A DNA stretch of 64,000 nucleotides, taken from Anoplopoma fimbria. Lineage: Eukaryota; Chordata; Actinopteri; Perciformes; Anoplopomatidae. Positions 54,363-64,000 of this stretch are shown here, piece after piece. The stretch is from positions 20,297,921 through 20,361,920 of the forward strand of contig NC_072462.1 in assembly GCF_027596085.1 (NCBI RefSeq). Reading direction: 5' to 3'. The position numbers and the translations under genes are program-made. The notes beneath the pieces are model-generated. The model saw nothing but the letters and a program-made list of their open reading frames with translations. It was not told the origin of the DNA and searched no databases. Each line of letters starts with the position of its first letter. The stretch's first letter is position 1.

Positions 54363-56389
54363 GATGGAAAGTGAGTACCCACAATGTCACTATACCAACT
54401 GATTAAGGTCCCTGCAAAACACACCTAACACACAATCACATGCTGATGCTGGTGGATTCTCTAATGTCTCAGAGGTGATGTAAGGATGCTTTCACCAGCA
54501 TGGCATTCCCTGATCCTCTAACTAAAACATATGTTCATTCGCATAACAACTTACACACTGAATAATTATGTTGACTTTAAGGTCAAGGGGAAACAACAAC
54601 GCAGCAACACTTATGATTTCAAAAGAAGTGATTATTGAAAGGTTATTCAAAGTAAAAAAAAAGCTCTTTTTTTAATACAAACATATTATCACTGTTTCTA
54701 TACCTTTAATTAATTAAATTAATTAATAACACATACTTGCGCAAACAGACATGCCTACGAGGGCTACTTGTGTGAACATGTGATATTCTTGAGAATTAAC
54801 GTACATTCCGTTTACACAGTTTTAATATGATAATCTAAAACAGTTTGTTAAAAAAAATAATAATGAAACAACTTTATCACAGTGAAACTATAATAGATAA
54901 AATGTAAAAGCACACAGCATGACCTTATCTTTTGCAAGATAATGAACTCACACCCGGCACATTTTAAATGAGCTTTCCCTCGGTGTAAAATTCAACGAGT
55001 GTTACAATGTTTAACATCTCCCGTCAGCTGCACATCATTGGAACTGAAATAAAACTTCCTGAGCATACGGATAATCATGGAAATCTTTGAGTATATTCGA
55101 AAAAGGAGTTACTAATTCTCCGCATGAGGCTTCTTTTACACTTCCTGAGTCTCTTAGAAAAACATACAAACTCAGCCGCGTTGCATTTCAATTACTCGGG
55201 GTTGTAAAAGAGGTAGAACATCGGTTTTACATCTCAATCGTGCCTGATTTACGATGGCCCCTCTCTCCGAGGGATTCTGCACCTGTGAGTAATATCCTCT
55301 AAGTGTGTGTGTGTCTGTGTGCGCACGCATATGGGAGCGTGTGATCTCCAGTCACAGTGGAGCAAGAGTCTGTCTGTGAAAGGAGTTGACAGTGTAAAAC
55401 AAGCAGATAAGCCATGAATCTCTCTCACTCTTCGTTTGCACACCAACGTGCTGAAACAACCATACACACACTCACACAAACGCACACACACAGACATTTT
55501 TAAAACATAAAAGAAGAGATTTATTGAGTGAGCAACTCTGAAGACATTTCCTGGCTATGAATCGGGCTGATGATGGAAAGTGTGGCTTTTGGAGTGTCGA
55601 TGTACGAGTGGCGTGGACGATGCACTTTGATTGCTTTCACTCAATGCACAGTCACTCCTGAAGCCGGAGGGAAGAGGAAATCAGTGCCGCTTTTTGAGAA
55701 TCTGTCGGTAGAGTTGTTGAACAGGAATGTCTAGGAAAAAGAGTGCATGAATAGATAAGGGGATAAAAGACAAATATAAGTGATTTGAGCTTGTCAAGAA
55801 GGATAGATACAAGTGTAGAAGTGGACAGAGAGGACTGAAAATGAGCGGTGGAGAGTTAAAAATGTAAAGGCTTCAGAGTAAAAATATATGAGCCTGTGTT
55901 TGCTGATTGACGGATGAATGGATAGAGCAATGAATGGGGGGATTTTGGGATGGATGAATGGAGGCAGGCTTGGATGGAGACAAAAATAATGAAGGCAGAT
56001 TGACAGTTAAATGAGTAACTCTATTTTCCTCTGACTGTGCCGGAGATTGTCAGTAATTTCAATTCCCACTTCACGGGAGATTTAGAAAAATAAAAGCTGC
56101 AAATGAAAATAATGTTCTTGCTGTTTTTGCACCATGGTCTTATTGTTACTGTTTGTTTCTGCTCATGACAAGCATTTCATAAACTGGTGGGGAAAAAAAC
56201 ATGTTTGTTGGTAATTCTGGCAGTATTTTGCTATATAAAAGCCTTATTTTGTCCCCTTGTTGATGTTTTTGCTCTTTCAAAAGAGAAACATTTGGTTGAT
56301 GTGACAGATCCCTGTATTATGTTGGCCGATGACCCTGAGAAGAGATAGAGTTTAACTATGACTGTATACATAATTAAATTACGAGGCCC
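54363..56389. other. Non-coding stretch, nothing recognised
   Basis: TTAA-rich patch at 54,703-54,728; purine-biased sequence at 55,730-55,990. No gene is recognised. Confidence 0.45.
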
Positions 56390-56700
56390 TCGATAAGCTT
56401 CAGTTTTGGACGTGTTAGGGACGGCGTCTCAATACATGCTTGTTACTCGTTATTCATAGTTTCTTTTCAAAATAAACTTCTGTTTAGGTTTAGTTTAGGT
56501 TTAGGCAACAAAACCACTATGGTTTGTGTTCTGTTGAAGAAAAGAAGATGGTTGAAGTTAAATTGAGTGACTAACCTCTGGACTTGCGAGTGACAAACGA
56601 GTAGTCACTGATGTGAGTTAAGTGACTAAGACACCAACGGCTCACAGGATTAACGAATGACGTGTAAACATGTGTCAACAATTTCTTTGAGCTTCACAAA
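56390..56700 (+). repeat. Fish interspersed repeat fragment (family also at 28.2, 35.1, 37.9 kb)
   Basis: AGTTTTGGACGTGTTAGGG, CGGCGTCTCAATACATGCT, CAAAATAAACTTCTGTTTAG, TTTAGGCAACAAAACCACTA and AAGATGGTTGAAGTTAAA occur in an order familiar from an abundant percomorph repeat. This is the longest of four fragments in the window. No coding content; class unknown. Confidence 0.5.
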
Positions 56701-56740
56701 GTACATGAACAGCGGTCTCCTGAACGAAAGTCTTGTGTTT

Positions 56741-56770
56741 GTTGTAATGAGTTGTAATGAGTTGTAATGA
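56741..56770. repeat. Three tandem copies of GTTGTAATGA
   Basis: Perfect 10-bp unit repeated three times, seen directly. Confidence 0.95.
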
Positions 56771-56929
56771 GCGTTTAATGAAGATGTAGGTGTGTAGACA
56801 TTGGAGTTAGTTGCAAGCCCGTTGTGTCACTTACACATGCTAAAGAGTGCCACCATGCAGTGTTGACAGAACCCAGGGAGCTCTGACCAATCTGCAGTAT
56901 TTGACGCATTGGGAGTAAGAACGAGGTTC

Positions 56930-57010
56930 AATTTTATAGCAATCCATACTTGTTGACGTATTTCAGTCTGGGCAAAAGTGGTGGACTGACCAACACTGCC
57001 ACTTTGACAA
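56930..57010 (+). repeat. Percomorph repeat fragment (same family as 24.05 kb)
   Basis: ATAGCAATCCATACTTGTTG, CGTATTTCAGTCTGGGCAAA, AGTGGTGGACTGACCAACAC. The 'GCAATCCAT...TTGTTG...T' phrase is shared with 24,073-24,100; the following 'AGTGGTGGAC-GAC' phrase is a familiar continuation of that family. Confidence 0.5.
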
Positions 57011-58261
57011 ACCAAAGGATTTTTATGAGAGAAAATGTCAGCAAGTTGATAAGCTGGCAGGGAAATAGCTCAGCTACTTGATGCAAATGAGCACACAGTT
57101 GGTTTGCTGCAGAATCTCTTTCTAATGTTATATTCCGCTCCTAAAGTGTTTGGCCAGGAAATAACAGTTGTCAATTTGGCAAACTGGATTTTAATTTTGG
57201 ACAATCAGCCCTTTATAATACACAACTCAATTAGTCTGCCTCAGTTGACAATGCACCACAGAGGAGAAACAGCAACTTCTGACATAGTGAAAAAACAGAA
57301 TCTAAGTTTAAAGCCAGTTGGCTGTTGCAGCTCTATGCACCAAATTAGTCTATTATTTTCTACATATATGAGTTGGTCCTTCACTTTAAAAATCTTTAAA
57401 ATCAGTAGATAATGCTGTGTTTTGGTTTATTGGATTTTCTGGCAAGGATTAACGGGAAACTACATGAAACAAAGAAATCAAGTTTGCCTATAAAACTTAC
57501 ATACTCCTTGTAAAGTCGCTATCTCCATATGGGTTGTGAAAGGGAGGAAGTGGTAGCAGGTTGATAATCTGGTGCCACTTGATGGAGATGAATATTGAAC
57601 TGGTTGGTGTGCGAGAGATTGTCTTCCTCACAGTCTGTCCATAAGAATTCTTGTTGCCATTGTGTGTTGAGCATTTGTCAGTTTGGCAGACTTTCTCCTG
57701 GGCTGCTCCCTCAGACACAGTATTGTTTTGGAGAAATATTTTTGACGGCTTTGCTTCAGTATGCATTATAAGAGATGAGATATGGCAATGGCATTTAAGG
57801 AGAAGAGTGTAAAAGTGATTAGCGATCTCATTGTTAACAGTCAGGCAATGACTCAAGTTGAATTTTGCCAACATCTGTTCTGCTGAAGTGTCTTTGGGCA
57901 AAACAGTGAATTCCTACCAGCTGCAGTGATGTTGCTCAGAATTAGAGCAGTTCAAGCAGCTATGGAGTCAGGAAAAGGGAATTTCCCACTCAGTGGGCGC
58001 TTTAATAGGTAAACCTGTAAAAATCTATTCTAAGTATAAAATCTACTTTTTCACAGTTTATAATGTTGACATTGTTTGAGATGTATTAGTTTTTTATTGA
58101 GGTAATAGTCTAAGCTTTTATATACAGGATTCAGAGCGTAAATATAGCAGTAAATGCAGGGATGTAAAGACATAGTTGAATAATGGCAAGTTGAGAATGA
58201 AATTACTCTATCTCTGTGTGTGTTGTTTACATTTAGTGTATGTGATTCTCTCTGTCTCCAG
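57011..58261. other. Non-coding stretch with an unexplained open frame
   Basis: A 134-codon frame on the minus strand (57,497-57,901) and a 102-codon frame on the plus strand (57,104-57,412) are open, but neither shows domain motifs nor gene-like start context. Treated as unproven. Confidence 0.35.
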
Positions 58262-58380
58262 CTAATGGCCGCTGCTCTCTACACTGCGCTCATACAGTGG
58301 TTACCCCTGATATCACCATCCCAACCCAGAGCTTCATCACAGAGGCTAAGAGGCCACCCTTTGGTTTCTCCCGAGGTTAA
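58262..58380 (+). CDS. Candidate coding exon, possibly terminal
   Basis: A good 3' splice site (TGATTCTCTCTGTCTCCAG, ending at 58,261) is followed by a frame from 58,264 of 38 codons closed by TAA at 58,378-58,380. Codon use is strongly protein-like (runs such as GTG GTT ACC CCT GAT ATC ACC), and the reading includes CSLHCAHTVVTPDITIPTQS. A second frame is also open across the segment, and no polyadenylation signal AATAAA is seen soon after. I do not recognise the protein family. If real, it would be the last exon, or a skipped exon, of a gene whose other exons lie outside or are not recognised. Confidence 0.25.
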
Positions 58381-59130
58381 CACTCTGAGCTCTGTTGGCA
58401 TCGTTGCTGTAAGCCGTTAGCTGCTTGCTGACCCTTCAACCGTCTCTGTGTTTAAAGCCATGAGGAGGAAATAGATATGCTCTGAATTCATTATTGAGCA
58501 CTTTTAAGGTGGTATTGTACTGGACTTCATTGTATTGAGAGGTGATTTAAATGTGTTGTCCCCCCTGTGTATAAAAATAAGCAGAGCAGAATATTAGTCC
58601 TCTGAATACAATGCAGTCTAGACCACCACCACTAACAACCCTAATGCAAAAAACATATATTTGAATTAATACCTCTATGACAGTGTCAAAAACTGCACAT
58701 TGTAAGCATCATACATGCAGGTCTTTTACAGAATAGTGGGATTAGATTGTACAGGTTGATTTAATGAAGTGGATGTATAGTAAAACAGACAAGTTGCGGT
58801 GCATTACACAGTTTGCATATCTGTTATTTTTGTTGTTGTTCTGTTTTTCATGTGTTATTCCTGCAGTCCAAAATCTGCAGTAGTAACGCAACATTACCAT
58901 TTGCACATGGCACTGTTTCAGAGAGAATGACAGCAGATGGATTGATGAGTAGCTCTGCAACAAGAGACAAATGAATACAAAGTTGTTTTCATTTTTCTTC
59001 TATTTACAATGGGCTCTGTCTATTCAAATGAAGAGGGCTGTGATAAAAATTGGAAAATGAGCTTTGGAGATTTACATTTTTTTTAATTTCTCTCAGATAA
59101 TTTTAATGCTGCCACCCTTAAGTCTAAAGT
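58381..59130. other. Non-coding stretch, nothing recognised
   Basis: AT-rich, no repeat or exon supported. Confidence 0.5.
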
Positions 59131-59472
59131 GGCCCTATTATGCTTTAGTTTAGTTATTTTTGTACATGTAAAAGTTCCGCAGAGTGTAAAACCTGAAGTC
59201 CACGCCTGAAAGGAGTTACCCTCCCCCTCAGAAGCTCCTGAGCTGCCTGAAACGGCTCGATTGAATTCTCTCCTTCACTTCCATAACATTATGCGGTCAC
59301 AATGTTATGGAAGTGACGTATAACTCAGAGAACTAAAGAGAGAGGGTGAGAAGAGGTGCTGCAGGACAGCCAGGATGAGAAAAAGGCGGATTATGAGCAT
59401 TAACGCATGTAGACATGTTGTTACTGTAACTTGAGATAAAAATATGCACCCAGAAAATAGCATAATAGGGCC
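59131..59472. mobile_element. 342-bp MITE with central palindrome
   Basis: Terminal inverted repeats GGCCCTATTATGCT (59,131-59,144) and its exact reverse complement (59,459-59,472). In the middle CACTTCCATAACATT (59,276-59,290) pairs perfectly with 59,301-59,315 around a 10-base loop. Subterminal GGGTGCATATTTTTATC-type sequence on the right follows the pattern of fish MITEs with a 'GGCCCTATTATGC' end. TTAA lies 9 bases outside the left end and 2 bases outside the right end, which could indicate a Kolobok-type target, but the spacing differs. No coding content. Confidence 0.65.
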
Positions 59473-60337
59473 TGTTAAAGAAAAAGGCCTTTTAAAAAAG
59501 AAAGAAAATATACCCTTGACTGTTAATGTGTCCAGTGTCTAGACATCTCAAATAAAATAACTATTGCACCAACTCACAGTTCAGGAAGATCTTGGCCCAG
59601 TTGTCATTACTTTTTAAATCAGATGTTTCTTGACACTAGTATATTTCTTGACATTTGTCCCTTCTATTTCAGGAATAAGAGTATTCAGTAATGTTTCAGC
59701 CACCAGCCCTATTTTTGTTTTCAGCGGCAGTGGACAAAAGAGAGAACATTTCAAATATCTGACAGCAGTACAAGGGGCCTTTCTTTCCTACTTGTTTCCC
59801 TTCCCTTTACATAATGGATAATGACATGGATGTATTACAACACATGAGTCAGTCTAGAGACACCAATTTCAAGGATTTTTTCAGTGTAACACAATGTTAT
59901 GTTTTGCATGGCTTCCAGCAGGTTGAATAAGGTTAGGGTTAGTTGCCAGTCCTCCTTATGCGTTTCTACAAGCCACGTTTTCCAGACAGCAGTCTGGAAC
60001 AGCTCACACTTCCACTGTATCTCCCAGGGCTTTTAAGTGTCTCCGCCAACCAACAATGATTGGACAAAGCTCTTTGCCAGAAGATGCAGGGCACTGGTTT
60101 AAGCAAGCCAAAGCACGCAGAATGGACAGAATCTTCATTTCAAATTGTGAGTATGTCGAGATACATTTCGTTCACCCTTGGCCACTTAACACAGAAAAAA
60201 GTAGGTGGAGAGCTCTCTGCAGCAGCCTGTGAAATCTCATGAGATATTCAGTCATGAGTGAATCATTGGAAACTGGCAAGCAATCTGCTCCATCTAAATT
60301 GACCATGTTAAATTCATGGCTGATGTGAGAAGTTACG
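59473..60337. other. Non-coding stretch, nothing recognised
   Basis: No exon or repeat family is supported. Confidence 0.45.
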
Positions 60338-60359
60338 GTGTGTGTGTGTGTGTGTGTGT
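60338..60359. repeat. (GT)11 microsatellite
   Basis: 22 bp of uninterrupted GT. Confidence 0.95.
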
Positions 60360-62172
60360 CATTAGAGATGACAGTGTTTGATTCTTGATGGGGAGAAGAG
60401 AGCTTGACAAATTCAGACCCAGACCCGCATTAAGCTAGCAGTGCCTGATCGATTCTTTCTTACTCACATTCTTGCTCTTTTTTCTCCATCTTCCCCTTTT
60501 CTCTGTAATTTAATCGTTTTTCTCTTTCACAGTCTCCCGCTCATAATTGTCATCCCTTACCAATAGTAGCTGTTTCTGACTTTAGATTTTGTGCATCATT
60601 GATTTACACAGAATCTGTGCAGAAGAGCTGTGCAGCAGCATCAGTGTTGGACTATTTGTACCACTAATACTTGAGTACTGAGTCCTGAAAGAGCACCACT
60701 ACAAATGACTTATTCTACTGACCAGTATGGACATGAATAGTGAGGTTTTTTTAACCTATTACAGTGAATTAACTACTCTGGTTGTTGCTGAAGAATAAAA
60801 TGAATACACAAACTGTGTTCTTCCAGACTGTACTCAAATCAGATAGTGTACCCCCATCACATCTTGTCTGACAGCAGTCTGCAACCTCTCAGTCGGGATC
60901 ATCGTCCTATTTAATTGGCTACCCTGCCAGTGTTAGTGCCTCCACCTGTTGAACAACCAGCAGGACTTATTGTGCATCTCTTTCCTCTTCTTTAATCTTC
61001 CATCCATTTAACAACAATTTCTTATTGTAAGCAATTAGACTCTAAGTAACACAATGCACTGTTGTGGTGTGGTGTTTTGCTAAGGAAATGCGCAATTTGA
61101 ATGCAAATGGTGATATGTGGTCTCCAATCCATTTAGCACTCAGCTGGGAGGAGGTGAACTATGTCAAGAAATAACCCCTCCATAACAGTTGGAAAACCAG
61201 CACGCCCTGATCAGAGCTGCAAATTTCCTCATTACTTACTGAGATGTCAGCCACATCAAAGAGACTCCCCAGATTCTGTGATAATAGTCTGTTTATGACC
61301 ATGCCAGCAGCCAAGAGTCCTTCATAGAGGAAATGGAAATGAAACTAAACACAGAGGCGAGGTGAAAGGTAGAAAATGTGACTTTGTTGTAAATTACTTT
61401 TTAATCACTGTTGAGAGGCTGTCGCAACAAGCCAGAACATGGCAAGACAGTTACGACAAAGGAGATGAAACTCGCCAGGATTGCTGTTTTAGTTTTCTTA
61501 AGTATTTTATACCTTGTTTTCCTGAAAAGAAAATGAATATAAGTGTAAAAAAGGTAACAGCTTTTAAGAAATTTGTGCAAAATGTAGTTTGCATGACTTT
61601 ATGCTGACAATATAGACTGTATTATGGCAGAAATATGTTGCCATACATTGTAGAGCTAAAATGTAGCAGTGGCACCTCTACAAAGGAATAGAAACCCTGC
61701 CTGTTTGCATAAAGCGTGAATTACATATTTTATGCTAACACACTGAAATTTGTTTAAAAGTCACAAAACATAACAAACAAATGTTTCTTAATGCTAAACA
61801 CATCTAGCTTTAGGTTAACACACAGGGGGCGCGAATAAACAACTCAAAAATGCAAAATACTTCTATACCAATATTTTGCATAGAAACAATTCGAAAAGGT
61901 TCCAATAGATTTGCTCAGACAGAAGACCAACTATCGGGATCCTACTGTCTCTGAGCAGCTTCTGGCATTCTGCCTGAGGTAAATTGTTGTACAGCCTAAG
62001 CTACTGTAAGCTTTTTTATTGAGTTTCCTTTTAGTAAAAATACTCTAAGTGAATTTCAGTTCACTCTAGTAAACAGTTTAAGTTGTTTCTAGGGCTTTAT
62101 ATTGTGAAAGATAAGGAAAGGAGTGGATATTTCTGTCTTGTCAAGGTTGAAATGAGTAATAAAGTTTGCCGT
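60360..62172. other. Non-coding stretch, nothing recognised
   Basis: C/T-rich patch at about 60,440-60,540. No gene or repeat family is supported. Confidence 0.45.
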
Positions 62173-62201
62173 TTATTATTATTATTATTATTATTATTAT
62201 A
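62173..62201. repeat. (TTA)n microsatellite
   Basis: About nine uninterrupted TTA units. No LINE 3' UTR is recognised next to it, unlike the (ATT)n tail at 3283. Confidence 0.95.
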
Positions 62202-62865
62202 CAATATAGTGTACATTTGGAATATGTGATCGGTTGATACATTTATTCTCGGTGACAAAGCTCAGGAAAATCTAGTTTGTTACAAATAAAAGTAACGTTT
62301 GTAATAGTCATGTTCACTGTTGGGGGGAAAAATATATATTTATGTGTGATTACATTGCGAGAAAAAAAATGTCCCTGTTTAAAGGCCTTTTATACAAATA
62401 AACAGGAAAAATGACGTGACATTCATTAACACTGTTATTGAACACTGTTTTCTTCCGAGTTTCAATGGAAACCTGCTTCATTCTTCCATTCATTAATTTT
62501 GTGATATATAGCTGTGGTGGGCTATGTACATACTGGAGTTACACCCAGGTAACTTCTATTTCACCTAGTCTCTTTACTAAATATGTCTGGTACTGAAATA
62601 GTACAAAAAAAGTATCTCTTCCACTTCCTTAACGTAGTCTCCACTATCAACAATCTCTGAAGTCAACTGCTAAAAAAAAGAATTTCCAGTATTTCTCATG
62701 CTTTGACTCCCACGCTTTTACACAAAAGCAATAATGCAGCGGACCAGAAAATATATTAAGAAACCAAAATAAAATAAACTCTTATAAATTCCTTAAGCCT
62801 TGTTCGGTGCCCAGAGAGGATATGGGCCATAAGCAAAAGAAGGGAAGGGAGTGACTGAGGTAGTC
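62202..62865. other. Non-coding stretch, nothing recognised
   Basis: AT-rich unique sequence. Confidence 0.5.
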
Positions 62866-62877
62866 TGTGTGTGTATG

Positions 62878-62911
<34 letters not shown>

Positions 62912-62955
62912 CGTGTGTGCGTGTGTGTATGTGTATGTGTGTGCGTGTGTGTGTG
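62866..62955. repeat. Imperfect (TG)n microsatellite
   Basis: About 90 bp of TG with TA, TT and GC interruptions (GTAT, GCGT). The interruptions suggest an older array than the perfect ones. Confidence 0.95.
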
Positions 62956-63130
62956 CATGAAGGTGAGAGGAGGAGGAAAAACATTTCCTGTTCTTTACTG
63001 TCCAAAGACTGGAGGTAATAAACACACTTACAGGCTTCAGCTCTAGACTGTGAATGTGTGCGGGGAGCTGGCATCTGGCATCCAGCACCAGGACATTAAA
63101 AATGTACAAAAGGGACGTGTAATCTCTCTC

Positions 63131-63133
<3 letters not shown>

Positions 63134-63197
<64 letters not shown>
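63134..63197. repeat. (CA)32 microsatellite
   Basis: 64 bp of uninterrupted CA, 178 bp after a TG array, so the two are in inverted orientation. Confidence 0.97.
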
Positions 63198-63199
<2 letters not shown>

Positions 63200-64000
63200 G
63201 CACATGCACTCGCCCGTACTCACTCATGATAGTACTTGAGGTCAGACTGCGGGAAGTAGAGAACAAGTGGTGTGGTAAGGCCCGGCCTACTGAGCTGTAG
63301 CACCAGACTTCAAAAAGGGATCATGCCGATGTTTTGAATGTTTTAGCTCATTTAATTCAAGTCATCCATACTTTACTTTAGGACTGACTGTTTTCCAAAG
63401 CATCCCATGCTGTTTTAGAGTTTTATGAAGTCATTTTTTTCCAACCCTCCGGGCAGCCAGCGGGTTCAGGTCATGTCAGTATGATATTGAAATACTGCTG
63501 TAGAGACTTGAAACTTGCTGCAGGTCTGCAATCCGTCAAAGTGAACATTAAGTTGGGTGTAGTTACACTGCTGTGTGTATTTACATCCACTCACTCAGAG
63601 TTACATCATTGTTGTGTAAAAGTATTTTTCTTTGCATGCTTTTATTGTCCTTACACAGCACTTCCCTGTCTGGCATCTGCTTATATGTTGTGTTATCTGT
63701 TTATTTATTTTTTTATTTTTTTATTCAGCTGTCCAACAAAGGGTCATTTTCAACACGTAAAAACATAAATTTAGAGATTAATTATTTTCATAGGGTTATT
63801 TTGGAGCAAAATAACTAGCGTGTTTTGTGTTGAAACATTGTTTTTCGACTTTCTTTGCATGGCAGCTGGATTGTCGTGATGTCATGAGATCAAAAGTATC
63901 CATTTGCTGTGCAAAGTATTGCGTCATAATATATAACCAAAAATCCACCTTGTCAGGCTTCAAGTAAAGCGTTTGTCACTTCGCTCTGCTGCCTCGGGCG
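63198..64000. other. Non-coding stretch at the window edge
   Basis: No exon or repeat is recognised. Frames at 63,481-63,818 are hydrophobic and AT-driven. Confidence 0.5.

Noticed and set aside
57497..57901. 134-codon minus-strand frame
   Set aside because: No domain recognised and composition unremarkable; kept only as a note in the stretch entry.
60640..60740. ACTTGAGTACTGAG phrase suggesting a second Tol2-like end
   Set aside because: Only one short phrase; no CAGTGGTG tip and no motif array.
62756..63223. 155-codon minus-strand frame
   Set aside because: It bridges a CA array and a TG array; composition is repeat-driven.

Overview
The window reads as nuclear DNA of a ray-finned fish, probably a percomorph. 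No intact host gene is visible. The reasons are: (1) there is no dense ORF layout; the longest open frames are either transposon remnants or translations of (CA)n, (TG)n and (GA)n runs; (2) dinucleotide microsatellites are long and numerous, up to about 110 bp of pure TG; (3) degraded copies of typical teleost transposable elements occur throughout (L2-type LINE, hAT, a Harbinger-like MITE, a Tc1/mariner-like end, a Gypsy-type pol fragment, and several interspersed repeats familiar from percomorph genomes). The window is best read as an intergenic region or the inside of a very large intron.

Layout. 1-5 kb: a MITE-like element (about 994-1569), then a nested pair in which an L2-type LINE (3283-4194, minus strand) sits inside the BED zinc finger of an older hAT transposon whose terminus is at about 4533. 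5-10 kb: a Tc1/mariner-like end (about 5835-6021), CT-rich and TG-rich low complexity, a fragment of a common fish repeat (7815-7940), and a roughly 1 kb interspersed repeat (about 8880-9960) with a second, shorter copy in the opposite orientation at 16,440-16,720. 10-13 kb: a compact CA/TG/GATA microsatellite cluster, then a broken LINE reverse transcriptase on the minus strand (11,560-12,620). 13-28 kb: mostly unique AT-rich sequence with a 110-bp TG run (16,205), an L2-like coding fragment (20,800-21,235), a LINE-type tail (21,243-21,290) and a percomorph repeat (24,050-24,460). 28-36 kb: a long CA run, a Harbinger-like MITE with a TTA target duplication (31,042-31,886), a SINE-like repeat (32,323-32,530), a Gypsy-type pol fragment (34,423-34,930) and a Tol2-like hAT end (about 35,690-35,894). 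36-64 kb: microsatellites, poly-A tracts, strand-asymmetric polypurine/polypyrimidine blocks (41-43 kb, 47-48 kb, 52-53 kb), a 342-bp MITE with a central palindrome (59,131-59,472), and mirrored TG and CA arrays near the right edge.

Possible host function is limited to weak candidates: a 38-codon exon-like segment after a good splice acceptor (58,262-58,380), two unrecognised protein-like frames on the minus strand (44.4-46.1 kb), and short motif-rich stretches that could be regulatory (RFX-type X-box pair near 25.3 kb, octamer near 29.0 kb). Nothing here supports a new multi-gene system. The most informative structure is the dated nest of L2 inside hAT. Family names for repeats rest on recognition from memory; no database search was possible.
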